Assembly: GCF_003284965.1 (NCBI RefSeq)
Contig: NZ_QMEW01000004.1
Coordinates: forward strand, 62,001 to 126,000
Length of the DNA stretch: 64,000 bases
Direction of reading: 5' to 3'
From: Mycolicibacterium sp. GF69
Lineage (GTDB): Bacteria > Actinomycetota > Actinomycetes > Mycobacteriales > Mycobacteriaceae
A program made the position numbers and the translations under genes. Within the stretch, counting starts at the first letter, position 1. Each line of letters begins with the position of its first letter. This document shows, one piece after another, positions 1-12,573 of the stretch. A model generated the notes under the pieces. It did no database searches. It saw nothing but the letters and a program-made list of their open reading frames with translations, and was not told the DNA's origin.

Positions 1-2478
1 ACCGCGACCCGCGGGTTCGCGATGGTGCAGCGCCTGGAGCGCTACGGCGTGAAGTTCGAGAAGGACGAGCACGGCGAGTACGCCGTGCGCAGGGTGCACC
101 GTTCCGGCTCCTACGTGTTGCCGATGCCGGAGGGAAAGGACGTCAAGAAGGCGCTGTACCGGGTGCTGCGACAGCGTTCGATGCGCGAGAAGATCCGCAT
201 CGAGAACCGGTTGATGCCGGTGCGGGTGCTCACCGACGACGACCTGGGCAAGCACAGGGGGCACCGCCCGCCCGCAGGGCAGGGGGGCGACGGGATGGGG
301 CAGCGTCGCGCGGTCGGTGCTGCCGCGTTCAACTCGCGCACCGGCGAATTCGTCGCGGTCGCGGCCAAGGCGGTGATTCTGGCGACGGGAGCCTGTGGGC
401 GGCTCGGCCTACCGGCGTCGGGCTACCTTTACGGGACGTATGAGAACCCGACCAACGCGGGCGACGGCTACTCGATGGCCTACCACGCCGGAGCCGAACT
501 CTCCGGGATCGAGTGCTTCCAGGTCAACCCGTTGATCAAGGACTACAACGGGCCCGCGTGCGCATACGTGGCCAACCCGTTCGGCGGCTATCAGGTCAAC
601 GCGCTCGGCGAACGGTTCGTCGACTCCGACTACTGGTCCGGCCAGATGATGGCCGAGGTCAAGCGGGAGATCGACTCGGCTCGCGGTCCGATCTACCTGA
701 AGGTCTCACACCTGCCCGACGAGACGCTGCGCGCGCTCGAGGACATCCTGCACACCACCGAACGGCCGACGCGGGGCACCTTCCACGCCAACCGCGGACA
801 CGACTACCGCACCCACGACATCGAGATGCACATCTCCGAAATCGGTCTGTGCAGTGGACATTCGGCGTCCGGGGTGTGGGTGGACGAACACGCCCGCACC
901 ACGGTTCGGGGTCTGTACGCGGCGGGCGACCTGGCATGTGTTCCGCACAACTACATGATCGGAGCGTTCGTCTACGGCGACCTCGCAGGCGAACACGCGG
1001 CCTCGACGCTGGACCAGGTAGCCGCGCCGGACTCGTTGCCGCGCGATCAGCTTCGCGAGGCACACGAGCTGGTCTACCGTCCGCTCCGCAAACCCGATGG
1101 CCCACCCCAGCCGCAGGTGGAGTACAAACTGCGCAGGTTCGTCAACGACTATGTGGCACCGCCGAAAACGGCGACCAAGCTGTCGATCGCGATCGAGACC
1201 TTCGAGCGGATGCGCACCGAAATCGCGGACATGGGTGCCACGACGCCGCACGAGCTGATGCGCGCGGTCGAGGTGTCGTTCATCCGCGATTGCGCCGAGA
1301 TGGCGGCGCGCTCGTCGCTGACGCGCACCGAATCGCGATGGGGCCTCTATCACGACCGCGCCGACCTACCGGAACGCGACGACGAGGGCTGGCGCTACCA
1401 CCTGAACCTGCGTAAGGGCCCCGACGGGTCGATGACCTTCCTGAAACGGCCCGTCGCACCGTATTTCGTCGCGGTGCCCGACCTGGAGCATCTGCCCTCC
1501 GACGATCCGGTGACCCATGTGCACCAGCCGCCGATCACCACGGGCCGGGCGCCGGCGAACGGTGCGTCTCGGCTCCGCCCCACCGCAGCGGCGCAGCCAC
1601 CGTCCCCGCGCATCGCCGCGGTGCTCGCCCTGGAGTTACCGTCGGTGCCCGACCTGGCGGAGTTCCTCAGTGATGCGGATGCCGGGGTGCGTCGCACCGC
1701 GGTCGACACCTTGGTCGAGCATCTGCCCGACGGATACGAGGTTCCGCTGCTCGCCGCGTTGGCCGACGTCGACGCGGGAGTGCGGCGCGCAGGGGCCGCC
1801 GGAACGCGTGAGCTGGTGGAGGTACTTCCGGGTCCAGAACGCATTGCCGCGCACCGCAATTCGGTGGACCCGACTGTGCGCGCGGTGGCGGTCTACGTGC
1901 TGGCCGTCCGGCGTGTGGGCAGCGATGAGGTGTACCGGCGGGCGCTCGACGACACCGATCACCGCGTGCGCATCGAAGGGGTTCGTGCGCTGGTGTCGGT
2001 CGACGACACCGAAGGCGTGGCCACCGCGGCGACCGACGACAATCGAGAGGTCCGCATCGCGGCGGCCAATGGTCTGGCGGCGCTCGGCAGCGGGGCCGAT
2101 GCGGTGCGCCGCCTGGTGGCCGACACAGACCCGTTGGTCCGCGCAGCCGCGCTCGCGGCGCTCGGGACGGTCGGATGCGATGACGACGACGAACCCGGCG
2201 TACGCGACGCGCTCAACGAACCGGCTTGGCAGGTGCGCGAGGGAGCCGCACGCGCACTCGCCGGAGCAGCGCCGGCCGTGGCGGTGCCGACGCTGTCGCT
2301 GGCGCTGGCCGACCAGCATCTCGACGTCCGCAAGGCCGCTGTGCTCAGCCTGACCCGTTGGGTGGCATCCGAGCAGGCTGCGCGGGACGCACTCGGTGTC
2401 GCGCTCGAAGACGGCGACGCGGACGTGCGAGCCTATGCCCGCCAAGCCCTGGAGCGAGCGGGACGCGGGACGGCGTGA
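1..2478 (+). CDS. FAD-dependent fumarate reductase/succinate dehydrogenase-type flavoprotein with C-terminal HEAT repeats (5' end outside window)
   Basis: The frame is open from base 1, so the N-terminal FAD dinucleotide-binding fold lies upstream of the window. What remains resembles the flavoprotein subunit of the FRD/SDH/AprA family: the ATGACGRLG stretch that contacts FAD, a capping-domain region, and near the end of the flavin part a GLYAAGDLACVPHNYMIGA segment, the usual second FAD contact. From about base 1610 the protein changes to eight or so short alpha-helical units rich in D-x-x-V-R, A-A-x-x-L and R-x-x-A, typical of HEAT repeats, running to the stop. The fused repeats suggest a protein-interaction platform; the electron partner is not visible. 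Between bases about 250 and 315 there is a Gly/His/Pro-rich low-complexity stretch that looks inserted. The gene converges on the next one with a 3-nt gap. The flavoprotein family call is firm; the substrate is unknown. Confidence 0.85.
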   Translation, partial: TATRGFAMVQRLERYGVKFEKDEHGEYAVRRVHRSGSYVLPMPEGKDVKKALYRVLRQRSMREKIRIENRLMPVRVLTDDDLGKHRGHRPPAGQGGDGMGQRRAVGAAAFNSRTGEFVAVAAKAVILATGACGRLGLPASGYLYGTYENPTNAGDGYSMAYHAGAELSGIECFQVNPLIKDYNGPACAYVANPFGGYQVNALGERFVDSDYWSGQMMAEVKREIDSARGPIYLKVSHLPDETLRALEDILHTTERPTRGTFHANRGHDYRTHDIEMHISEIGLCSGHSASGVWVDEHARTTVRGLYAAGDLACVPHNYMIGAFVYGDLAGEHAASTLDQVAAPDSLPRDQLREAHELVYRPLRKPDGPPQPQVEYKLRRFVNDYVAPPKTATKLSIAIETFERMRTEIADMGATTPHELMRAVEVSFIRDCAEMAARSSLTRTESRWGLYHDRADLPERDDEGWRYHLNLRKGPDGSMTFLKRPVAPYFVAVPDLEHLPSDDPVTHVHQPPITTGRAPANGASRLRPTAAAQPPSPRIAAVLALELPSVPDLAEFLSDADAGVRRTAVDTLVEHLPDGYEVPLLAALADVDAGVRRAGAAGTRELVEVLPGPERIAAHRNSVDPTVRAVAVYVLAVRRVGSDEVYRRALDDTDHRVRIEGVRALVSVDDTEGVATAATDDNREVRIAAANGLAALGSGADAVRRLVADTDPLVRAAALAALGTVGCDDDDEPGVRDALNEPAWQVREGAARALAGAAPAVAVPTLSLALADQHLDVRKAAVLSLTRWVASEQAARDALGVALEDGDADVRAYARQALERAGRGTA

Positions 2479-2481
2479 TTA

Positions 2482-3684
2482 TCAGATTTCGAGCGCCTGG
2501 TAGGTGCGGCGCACGAACTTCGGCTGTGCGGTCTGCAGTTTGGCCAGGGAGGTGTTGCCTGCGATCGCGGCCGCGTCGAAGTTGAGATCCGGGAGGTTCT
2601 GGATCAGATAGATGAGGATCAGGTCCGCCGACGGGTCGGCCTGCCACCAGGTGCCGTAGGCGCCCGGCCAACTGAACGTGCCCAGCCCGCCCGGCCCGAA
2701 CAGCTGGCGTGACTTCGCCGGGTCGGTCACCACCGACAGGTTCAAGCCGAACCCGCGACCCACCCAGAACGGTGCGCCCAGGAAGTTCTGGCGCTTCTGC
2801 TCATTGGTCAGCCGGTCGGTGCGCATCAGCCGCACTGACTCCTTCGACAGCACCCGGGTCCCGTCCAGGGTGCCGCCGGCCAACAGCATTCGGGCGAAGC
2901 GCAGGTAGTCGTCGACGGTCGACCACAACCCCGCACCGCCGGTGCAGAACGGGGGATCGGTGATATGCGCCGGTCCCATCACGTCGTGCTGCAGGGTGTT
3001 GTCCTGGTCGAGCTGGTACATCGTCGCGGCGCGGCGCCGGCCGGCCGTGCCGACGGAGAACCCGGTATCGACCATCTGCAGCGGCTCGAAGATTCGTTCG
3101 CGCAGAACCTCGGACAGCGGTTTGCCCGCCATTCGAGACAGCGCGATCCCCAGGACGTCGGTGGCATGGCTGTAGGTCAGGCGCTCACCGGGCTGGTGCA
3201 CGAGCGGAAGTTCGGCCAGCTCGCCCAGCCAGCGGTCCTGATCCTGGCGGAACGACATCCGGGAGTACGCGCGGCTCAGCGGGCCCAGTACCGAGAACGA
3301 GTAGGCCAGGCCGCTGCGATGCGTCATCAGGTCGTCGAACGTGATGGCGCGTCGGGCAGGTGTGGTCTTGTCGAGCTCGCCGCGCGGGTCCACCAGCACC
3401 CGCATGTCGCCGAGCTCGGGCACCCAGCGGAGTATGGGATCGCCGAGGGCGAACCGGCCCTCGTCGAGGAGGCTCATGGCGGCCGCGACCGTCACGGGTT
3501 TCGTCATCGAAGCGATGCGAAAGATCGTGTCGCGTTGCATCGGGAGCCCGGCGTCGACGTCGCGATGACCCAATTCGTTGACTTGACGCACCTGTCCGGC
3601 GTGCCACACCAGGGTAACGGCGCCGGCAAGGAGGCCGGCGTCGATCGCCTCGCGGATGGACGCTTGGTTGCCGTCGAGCTTCAT
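2482..3684 (-). CDS. Serine hydrolase of the beta-lactamase/EstB (class C) fold
   Basis: This is a 400-residue protein of the beta-lactamase family Pfam domain, which covers esterases, D-aminopeptidases and penicillin-binding-like enzymes. The active-site S-x-x-K motif is seen as ASMTKP (Ser59, Lys62), and a Tyr motif follows as LTYSHATD, where YSH replaces the usual YxN. There is no clear signal peptide, so it is probably cytoplasmic, like mycobacterial LipL/Rv1497-type esterases. The frame is open further upstream, but I chose the ATG at 3684. It starts with a typical MKLDGNQASIREAID sequence, lies 7 nt downstream of a TAGGCT hexamer, and keeps the gene clear of the divergent pyrR leader. 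Natural substrate unknown; esterase is the best guess. Confidence 0.88.
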   Translation of the reverse strand: MKLDGNQASIREAIDAGLLAGAVTLVWHAGQVRQVNELGHRDVDAGLPMQRDTIFRIASMTKPVTVAAAMSLLDEGRFALGDPILRWVPELGDMRVLVDPRGELDKTTPARRAITFDDLMTHRSGLAYSFSVLGPLSRAYSRMSFRQDQDRWLGELAELPLVHQPGERLTYSHATDVLGIALSRMAGKPLSEVLRERIFEPLQMVDTGFSVGTAGRRRAATMYQLDQDNTLQHDVMGPAHITDPPFCTGGAGLWSTVDDYLRFARMLLAGGTLDGTRVLSKESVRLMRTDRLTNEQKRQNFLGAPFWVGRGFGLNLSVVTDPAKSRQLFGPGGLGTFSWPGAYGTWWQADPSADLILIYLIQNLPDLNFDAAAIAGNTSLAKLQTAQPKFVRRTYQALEI

Positions 3685-3691
3685 CGGCGCA

Positions 3692-3697
3692 AGCCTA
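3692..3697 (-). promoter_or_regulatory. -10 element of the serine hydrolase gene (leaderless)
   Basis: On the minus strand TAGGCT is followed by 7 nt and then the ATG at 3684. This is the mycobacterial leaderless arrangement (TANNNT, then start of transcription at the start codon). No ribosome-binding sequence is seen before this ATG. Confidence 0.5.
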
Positions 3698-3780
3698 CTG
3701 ACGCGGCGGGCATTCCAGACGTGGCCGTGGCGCTGATGGCGCGCCACGATCCGGGTGCTAAGCTCGGCCGCAGTTTCGAC

Positions 3781-3820
3781 GTCCTTTAAGGAGCCGTCCA
3801 GAGAGGCGGAGAAGGAGGTC
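3781..3820 (+). promoter_or_regulatory. PyrR-binding loop and Shine-Dalgarno in the pyr operon leader
   Basis: The leader contains TCCAGAGAGGC (3797-3807), matching the conserved terminal loop recognised by PyrR in pyr mRNAs. It is flanked by CCG and CGG arms and by an outer CCTT/AAGG pair. The right arm merges into a strong Shine-Dalgarno, GAAGGAGGT at 3811-3819, nine nt before the TTG start of pyrR. PyrR-dependent translational repression has been described for the pyr operon of M. smegmatis; this layout fits that mechanism, since bound PyrR-UMP would hide the ribosome site. A weak -10 candidate, TAAGCT, lies at 3759-3764. I see no attenuator U-tract. The loop match is direct; the repression mode is inferred. 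Confidence 0.7.
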
Positions 3821-3828
3821 AGAGTCGC

Positions 3829-4413
3829 TTGGGCGCGCATTCGGACTCGTCAAGCACCGACCGGGAGTTGATGTCCGCAGCGGACGTCAGCCGGACCATC
3901 TCCCGCATTGCCCATCAGATCATCGAGAAGACCGCACTCGACGGTGCCGATGCTCCCCGCGTGGTGCTACTCGGCATCCCGACGCGCGGTGTCACCCTGG
4001 CCACCCGGCTCGCCGAGAAGATCAACGAGTTCTCCGGAGTCGCGGTCGCCCACGGCGCCTTGGACAACACGCTGTACCGCGACGATCTCGGCTTCAAACC
4101 GCCCCGCGCACTGGAGGAGACGTCGATTCCCGAGGGCGGTATCGACCAGGCCCTGGTGATCCTCGTCGACGACGTGCTCTACACGGGCCGGTCGGTGCGC
4201 TCGGCATTGGATGCGTTGCGCGACATCGGTCGGCCCAAGGCGGTGCAGCTGGCGGTCCTCGTCGACCGCGGTCACCGTGAGCTACCGCTGCGCGCGGACT
4301 ACGTGGGCAAGAACGTGCCGACGTCCCGAACCGAGAACGTCAAGGTCCGGCTCGCCGAAATCGATGGGGCCGACGGCATTTCGCTGGCTCCGCACGGAGG
4401 TCCGAAACGGTGA
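3829..4413 (+). CDS. pyrR: PyrR, pyr operon regulator / uracil phosphoribosyltransferase
   Basis: This 194-residue protein is the first gene of the pyrimidine operon. PyrR binds pyr mRNA when UMP/UTP is abundant and also has uracil phosphoribosyltransferase activity. The PRPP-binding signature [13 protein letters not shown] is at about residues 111-123, and the N-terminal [14 protein letters not shown] region matches mycobacterial PyrR. The start is TTG at 3829, chosen for its near-ideal Shine-Dalgarno at 3811-3819; an in-frame ATG at 3871 lacks one. Length is normal for the family (about 180-195). The upstream leader carries a PyrR-binding loop, so the gene is probably autoregulated. The next gene, pyrB, begins 28 nt after the stop. 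Confidence 0.96.
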   Translation: MGAHSDSSSTDRELMSAADVSRTISRIAHQIIEKTALDGADAPRVVLLGIPTRGVTLATRLAEKINEFSGVAVAHGALDNTLYRDDLGFKPPRALEETSIPEGGIDQALVILVDDVLYTGRSVRSALDALRDIGRPKAVQLAVLVDRGHRELPLRADYVGKNVPTSRTENVKVRLAEIDGADGISLAPHGGPKR

Positions 4414-4441
4414 TGAGCGCTTGCGCGAAGAAGAGACCAAC

Positions 4442-5392
4442 ATGAAACATCTGCTCTCGGCCGCGGATCTGTCGCGCGACGACGCGTTGGCGATCCTCGA
4501 CAACGCCGACCGCTTCAGCCAGGCGCTGCTCGGCCGCGAGGTCAAGAAGCTGCCGACCCTGCGCGGGCGCACGATCATCACGATGTTCTACGAGAACTCC
4601 ACCCGCACCCGGGTCTCGTTCGAGGTCGCGGGCAAGTGGATGAGCGCCGACGTCATCAACGTCAGTGCGTCGGGTTCGTCGGTGTCCAAAGGGGAGTCGT
4701 TGCGCGACACCGCGCTGACCCTGCGCGCCGCCGGCGCCGACGCGCTGATCCTGCGGCACCCGGCCTCGGGAGCGCCGCAGCAACTCGCCGAGTGGACGGC
4801 CACCGAGGATGGGCACGGCCCTGCGGTCATCAACGCCGGCGACGGCACCCACGAGCATCCCACCCAGGCGTTGCTCGACGCGCTCACCATCCGTCAGCGC
4901 CTGGGCGACATCGAGGGCAAGCGGGTGGTGATCGTCGGCGACGTCCTGCACAGCCGGGTGGCGCGGTCCAACGTGCTGCTGCTGCACACCCTCGGCGCCG
5001 AGGTGGTCCTGGTCGCACCGCCCACGCTGTTGCCGGTCGGGGTGGGTGACTGGCCAGTCACGGTGTCGCACGACCTGGACGCCGAACTGCCCATCGCCGA
5101 CGCGGTTCTGATGCTTCGCGTTCAGGCCGAACGCATGACCGGCGGCTTCTTCCCGTCGGCCAGGGAGTACTCGGTGCTCTACGGGCTGTCCGAGAAGCGG
5201 CAGGCACTGCTGCCCGGCAACGCGGTCGTGCTGCATCCCGGCCCGATGGTGCGCGGTATGGAGATCGCGTTCGCGGTCGCCGACTCGACGCAATCGGCTG
5301 TGCTGCAACAGGTTTCCAACGGCGTGCACATCCGGATGGCGGTGCTGTTCCATCTTCTGGTCGGAGCTGAGGAAGGGGCGATCAGCGCATGA
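4442..5392 (+). CDS. pyrB: Aspartate carbamoyltransferase catalytic chain
   Basis: The 316-residue enzyme condenses carbamoyl phosphate with aspartate, the committed step of pyrimidine synthesis. The carbamoyl-phosphate loop STRTR is at residues 53-57 and HPTQ at 139-142; the C-terminal HPGPMVRG aspartate-loop segment is also present. I chose the ATG at 4442 ([14 protein letters not shown]), which aligns with the start of other mycobacterial PyrB proteins. No pyrI regulatory chain is present, as is usual in actinobacteria. Its stop overlaps the pyrC start in ATGA, so the two are probably translationally coupled. Confidence 0.97.
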   Translation: MKHLLSAADLSRDDALAILDNADRFSQALLGREVKKLPTLRGRTIITMFYENSTRTRVSFEVAGKWMSADVINVSASGSSVSKGESLRDTALTLRAAGADALILRHPASGAPQQLAEWTATEDGHGPAVINAGDGTHEHPTQALLDALTIRQRLGDIEGKRVVIVGDVLHSRVARSNVLLLHTLGAEVVLVAPPTLLPVGVGDWPVTVSHDLDAELPIADAVLMLRVQAERMTGGFFPSAREYSVLYGLSEKRQALLPGNAVVLHPGPMVRGMEIAFAVADSTQSAVLQQVSNGVHIRMAVLFHLLVGAEEGAISA

Positions 5393-6687
5393 GTTCGGTA
5401 CTGATAAGGGGAGTGCGGCTCTACGGCGAGGGTGACATCGTCGACGTGCTGGTGGCCGACGGGCAGATCGCCGACATCGGGGCGGGGCTCTCCATTCCGG
5501 ACAGTGCCGACGAGGTCGTCGACGCGTCGGGCCAGATTCTGCTGCCCGGCTTCGTCGACCTGCACACCCATCTGCGCGAGCCGGGGCGGGAGTACGCCGA
5601 GGACATCGAAACCGGCTCGGCCGCAGCGGCTTTGGGTGGCTACACCGCGGTGTTCGCAATGGCCAACACCAATCCGGTGGCCGACAGCCCGGTCGTCACC
5701 GACCACGTCTGGCAGCGCGGTCAGCAGGTTGGCCTGGTCGACGTGCATCCGGTCGGCGCAGTGACGGTCGGGCTGGCCGGCACCCAGCTCACCGAGATGG
5801 GCATGATGGCCGCCGGCGCCGCACAGGTGCGGATGTTCTCCGACGACGGCCTCTGTGTGCACGACCCGCTGATCATGCGCCGGGCGCTCGAATATGCCAC
5901 CGGACTCGGGGTGCTGATCGCCCAGCATGCCGAGGAGCCGCGGCTCACGGCCGGCGCGGTGGCCCACGAGGGGCCCAACGCGGCCCGGCTCGGCCTGGGC
6001 GGGTGGCCGCGCGCCGCCGAAGAGTCGATCGTCGCGCGCGATGCGCTGCTGGCCCGCGATGCCGGGGCGCGGGTGCACATCTGCCACGCCTCCACCGCGG
6101 GCACCGTCGAACTCGTGCGGTGGGCCAAGGCGCAGGGCATCTCAGTCTCCGCCGAGGTCACCCCGCACCACCTGTTGCTCGACGACGAACGCTTGGCGAC
6201 CTATGACGGGCGCTACCGGGTGAACCCGCCGCTGCGCGAGGCCTCCGATGCGCAGGCGCTGCGCCGCGCGCTGGCGGACGGGATCATCGACTGCGTGGCC
6301 ACCGATCATGCCCCGCACGCCGAACACGAGAAGTGCTGCGAGTTTTCCGTTGCGCGCCCAGGCATGCTCGGTCTGCAGACGGCGCTGTCGGTCGTGGTCG
6401 AGACGATGGTGCGGCCGGGGCTGATGACCTGGCGAGACGTCGCGCGCGTGATGAGCGAGCGGCCCGCAGAGATCGTCGGCTTGCCCGATCAGGGCAGGCC
6501 GCTGGAGATCGGCGAACCGGCCAACCTGACCGTCGTGGATCCCGATGCGACGTGGACCGTCGAGGGCTCCGCGCTGGCCAGCCGATCGGCGAACACGCCC
6601 TACGAGGCGCTCGTCTTGCCCGCGGCCGTGACGTTGACGTTGCTTCGCGGCAAGGTGACTGCGCGGGACGGGAAGAGCCCGGCATGA
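5389..6687 (+). CDS. pyrC: Dihydroorotase
   Basis: This is a 432-residue class I dihydroorotase that cyclises carbamoyl aspartate to dihydroorotate. The metal-binding HxH is seen as [10 protein letters not shown] (His59, His61), and the later catalytic Asp/His motif as [12 protein letters not shown]. Length and composition fit the bacterial allantoinase-like dihydroorotase family rather than the shorter E. coli PyrC type. The start ATG shares four bases with the pyrB stop, and the stop in turn overlaps the start of the next gene by four bases, so it sits inside a tightly coupled operon. Confidence 0.97.
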   Translation: MSSVLIRGVRLYGEGDIVDVLVADGQIADIGAGLSIPDSADEVVDASGQILLPGFVDLHTHLREPGREYAEDIETGSAAAALGGYTAVFAMANTNPVADSPVVTDHVWQRGQQVGLVDVHPVGAVTVGLAGTQLTEMGMMAAGAAQVRMFSDDGLCVHDPLIMRRALEYATGLGVLIAQHAEEPRLTAGAVAHEGPNAARLGLGGWPRAAEESIVARDALLARDAGARVHICHASTAGTVELVRWAKAQGISVSAEVTPHHLLLDDERLATYDGRYRVNPPLREASDAQALRRALADGIIDCVATDHAPHAEHEKCCEFSVARPGMLGLQTALSVVVETMVRPGLMTWRDVARVMSERPAEIVGLPDQGRPLEIGEPANLTVVDPDATWTVEGSALASRSANTPYEALVLPAAVTLTLLRGKVTARDGKSPA

Positions 6688-7187
6688 ATACCGGCACACT
6701 CGTCGGATCGCTGGTCATGGCCGCCGTCGTCGCCGTCCTCATCGCGGTGCTGATTCAGGCGATGATCCGTGGCTGGCGCCGACGTGCCGAGCGTCAGGTG
6801 AAGCTCATCGGCACGCTGCCCCCGCTTCCGGACACCGTCGGTCCGGCGATCGTGTCGGCCACCAAGGGCCTCTACGTCGGCAGCACGCTCGCTCCGCACT
6901 GGAACGACCGGATCGTCGTCGGCGATCTCGGCTTCCGAACCAAAGCCGTGCTGACCCGCTACCCCGAAGGAATCATGTTGCAGCGCAGCGGCGCAGTCCC
7001 GATCTGGATTCCCGACGAGGCGATCACCGAGATCCGCACCGAGCGTGGCATCGCAGGTAAGGCGATGACGCACGAGGGCATTCTCGCGATCCGGTGGCGG
7101 CTGCCGTCGGGTACCGAGATCGACACCGGTTTCCGCGCCAACGACCGTGGCGAGTACTCACATTGGGTGGAACAGGAGGCGGTGTGA
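6684..7187 (+). CDS. Membrane-anchored PH-like domain protein in the pyr operon
   Basis: This 167-residue protein corresponds by position to M. tuberculosis Rv1382. One transmembrane helix fills residues about 6-28 ([20 protein letters not shown]) and is followed by a basic patch RGWRRRAER, predicting an N-out/C-in anchor. The remainder is a compact beta-rich domain of the kind annotated PH-like in mycobacteria. No catalytic motif is visible. It overlaps pyrC by four bases and carA by four bases (GTGA), a context conserved in mycobacteria that suggests coordinated expression with pyrimidine genes. Its role is unknown; a scaffold at the membrane is speculation. Confidence 0.85.
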   Translation: MNTGTLVGSLVMAAVVAVLIAVLIQAMIRGWRRRAERQVKLIGTLPPLPDTVGPAIVSATKGLYVGSTLAPHWNDRIVVGDLGFRTKAVLTRYPEGIMLQRSGAVPIWIPDEAITEIRTERGIAGKAMTHEGILAIRWRLPSGTEIDTGFRANDRGEYSHWVEQEAV

Positions 7188-8314
7188 CCGCAACCGAAAG
7201 GGCACTGCTGGTGCTCGAAGACGGTCGGGTGTTCACCGGCACGACATACGGCGCGATCGGCCAGACGCTCGGCGAAGCGGTGTTCTCCACCGGCATGTCC
7301 GGCTACCAGGAGACGCTGACCGATCCGAGCTACCACGGTCAGATCGTGATCGCGACCGCACCGCAGATCGGCAACACCGGTTGGAACAACGAGGATGCCG
7401 AGAGTCGCGGTGACAAAATCTGGGTGGCCGGCTATGCGGTGCGCGATCCGTCGCCGCGAGCCTCGAACTGGCGCGCCACCGGCACGCTGGACGAGGAACT
7501 CGAACGCCAGGGCATCGTCGGCGTCGCGGGCATCGACACCCGCGCGGTGGTTCGGCATCTGCGCAGTCGAGGTTCGATGAAGGCCGGCGTGTTCTCGGGT
7601 CCGGCGCTGGCCGAACCCGACGAACTGCTCAGCCGGGTGCGCGAGCAGCCCGCGATGCTCGGCGCCGACCTAGCCGGCGAGGTCAGCACCGACGTCACTT
7701 ATGTGGTGGAACCCGAAGGGCCACAGCGATTCACGGTGGCCGCGATCGACCTCGGCATCAAGACCAACACACCCCGCAATTTCGCGAGGCGCGGTATCCG
7801 CAGCCATGTGCTGCCCGCGTCGGCGACCTACGAGCAGATCGCCGACCTGAAACCGGACGGGGTGTTCCTGTCCAACGGGCCCGGCGACCCCGCGACCGCC
7901 GACCACATCGTCGCCGTCACGCGCGAGGTGCTCGGCGCGGGAATCCCGCTGTTCGGCATCTGCTTCGGCAACCAGATCCTGGGCCGGGCGCTCGGACGCT
8001 CCACCTACAAGATGGTGTTCGGCCACCGCGGCATCAACGTGCCGGTGATCGACCACGCGACCGGCGCGGTCGCCATCACCGCGCAAAACCATGGGTTCGC
8101 GTTGGAGGGTGAGGCGGGAGAACGCTTCGATACCCCGTTCGGCGAGGCGATCGTCAGCCACACCTGTGCCAACGACGGTGTGGTCGAGGGCGTCAAACTC
8201 GTCAGCGGGCTTGCCTTTTCGGTGCAGTACCACCCCGAGGCCGCGGCAGGACCACATGATGCGAACTACTTGTTCGACCAGTTCGTCGATCTGATGGCAG
8301 GAGAAAACGCGTGA
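7184..8314 (+). CDS. carA: Carbamoyl-phosphate synthase small (glutaminase) subunit
   Basis: The 376-residue CarA hydrolyses glutamine and passes ammonia to CarB. An N-terminal CPSase_sm_chain domain contains [17 protein letters not shown]. The C-terminal class I glutamine amidotransferase domain has the nucleophile in [10 protein letters not shown] and the His/Glu pair in VQYHPEAA. The GTG start at 7184 overlaps the preceding stop; an ORF extension upstream belongs to another frame of the previous gene. A perfect hairpin occupies the 77-nt gap before carB, whereas carA and carB usually lie closer together. Confidence 0.97.
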   Translation: MTATERALLVLEDGRVFTGTTYGAIGQTLGEAVFSTGMSGYQETLTDPSYHGQIVIATAPQIGNTGWNNEDAESRGDKIWVAGYAVRDPSPRASNWRATGTLDEELERQGIVGVAGIDTRAVVRHLRSRGSMKAGVFSGPALAEPDELLSRVREQPAMLGADLAGEVSTDVTYVVEPEGPQRFTVAAIDLGIKTNTPRNFARRGIRSHVLPASATYEQIADLKPDGVFLSNGPGDPATADHIVAVTREVLGAGIPLFGICFGNQILGRALGRSTYKMVFGHRGINVPVIDHATGAVAITAQNHGFALEGEAGERFDTPFGEAIVSHTCANDGVVEGVKLVSGLAFSVQYHPEAAAGPHDANYLFDQFVDLMAGENA

Positions 8315-8325
8315 CTGTGCGGATT

Positions 8326-8347
8326 GATACGCCCCGACTGGCGTATC
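8326..8347. other. Perfect hairpin between carA and carB
   Basis: GATACGCC at 8326-8333 is repeated inverted as GGCGTATC at 8340-8347, with a 6-nt loop. It starts 12 nt after the carA stop and is not followed by a T-run, so it is not a classical terminator. It could tune the carA:carB ratio by mRNA processing or stability, or be a protein-binding site. Function not known. Confidence 0.6.
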
Positions 8348-8391
8348 GCGTACGAAATCGCACACTCGCTGTGAGAAGGGGTGTGCAGTAG

Positions 8392-11739
<3,348 letters not shown>

Positions 11740-11741
11740 CG

Positions 11742-12551
11742 GTGGACGGGTTCGGTCACCGGCTGGCCGATGCGGTATCGCGACGCGGACCCCTGTGTGT
11801 GGGCATCGACCCGCACCCGGAGTTGCTGCGCGCGTGGGGTTTACCGCTCAGTGCCGACGGGCTGAAGGCCTTCTGCGACATCTGTGTGGCGGCGTTCGCC
11901 GGCTTCGCGGTGGTCAAGCCGCAGGTCGCGTTCTTCGAGGCCTACGGCGCCGCCGGCTTCGCGGTCCTCGAACGCACGATCGCCGGGCTCCGCGCCGCGG
12001 GGGTGCTGGTGCTCGCCGACGCCAAGCGGGGTGACATCGGCTCGACGATGGCCGCCTACGCTGCGGCGTGGGCGGGTGACTCCCCGCTGGCGTCCGATGC
12101 GGTCACCGCGTCGCCGTATCTGGGTTTCGGCTCCCTGCAACCGCTGCTCGACACCGCTCACGCGCACCGCCGCGGGGTGTTCGTGCTGGCCGCGACGTCG
12201 AATCCCGAAGGCGCGACCGTACAGCGCGCCGCCGCCGGTGACGTGTCCGTCGCGCAGTCGATCGTCGACGCGGCCGCGTCGGTCAACCGCGACAGGCCGG
12301 GTTCGGTCGGAGTCGTCGTGGGCGCGACGCTGACCGACCCGCCCGACCTCAGCACGCTCGGTGGCCCGGTACTGGTTCCCGGCGTGGGTGCACAGGGCGG
12401 GCGGCCCGAGGCGCTCGGCGGCCTCGGGGGAGCCGAACGCGGCCAGTTGCTGCCCGCGGTCTCCCGTGCGGTGCTGCGCGCCGGCCCCGATGTCACGGCG
12501 TTGCGGGCCGCCGGCGACGCGATGCGCGACACCGTGGCCTACCTGGCCTGA
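11742..12551 (+). CDS. pyrF: Orotidine 5'-phosphate decarboxylase (type 2)
   Basis: The 269-residue enzyme decarboxylates OMP to UMP, the last step of the operon's pathway. The catalytic Lys/Asp tetrad region is seen as [17 protein letters not shown], and the phosphate-binding segment as [11 protein letters not shown]. The long form with GDIGST is the mycobacterial type 2 family. The GTG start at 11742 is 2 nt after the carB stop. The genes for dihydroorotate dehydrogenase (pyrD) and orotate phosphoribosyltransferase (pyrE) are not in this window, as in other mycobacteria. Confidence 0.96.
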   Translation: MDGFGHRLADAVSRRGPLCVGIDPHPELLRAWGLPLSADGLKAFCDICVAAFAGFAVVKPQVAFFEAYGAAGFAVLERTIAGLRAAGVLVLADAKRGDIGSTMAAYAAAWAGDSPLASDAVTASPYLGFGSLQPLLDTAHAHRRGVFVLAATSNPEGATVQRAAAGDVSVAQSIVDAAASVNRDRPGSVGVVVGATLTDPPDLSTLGGPVLVPGVGAQGGRPEALGGLGGAERGQLLPAVSRAVLRAGPDVTALRAAGDAMRDTVAYLA

Positions 12552-12573
12552 GGCGCGCACGGCCAAGCCTCAG
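12548..12573 (+). terminator. Inverted repeat at the end of the pyr operon
   Basis: CTGAGGC (12548-12554, spanning the pyrF stop) is repeated inverted as GCCTCAG (12567-12573) with a 12-nt spacer. It is the only stem-loop I see right after pyrF. There is no T-run, which is common for mycobacterial terminators. Weak support. Confidence 0.3.

Noticed and set aside
4340..5659. A 439-residue minus-strand frame across pyrB and pyrC
   Set aside because: Antisense shadow; the plus strand carries full catalytic motifs of PyrB and PyrC.
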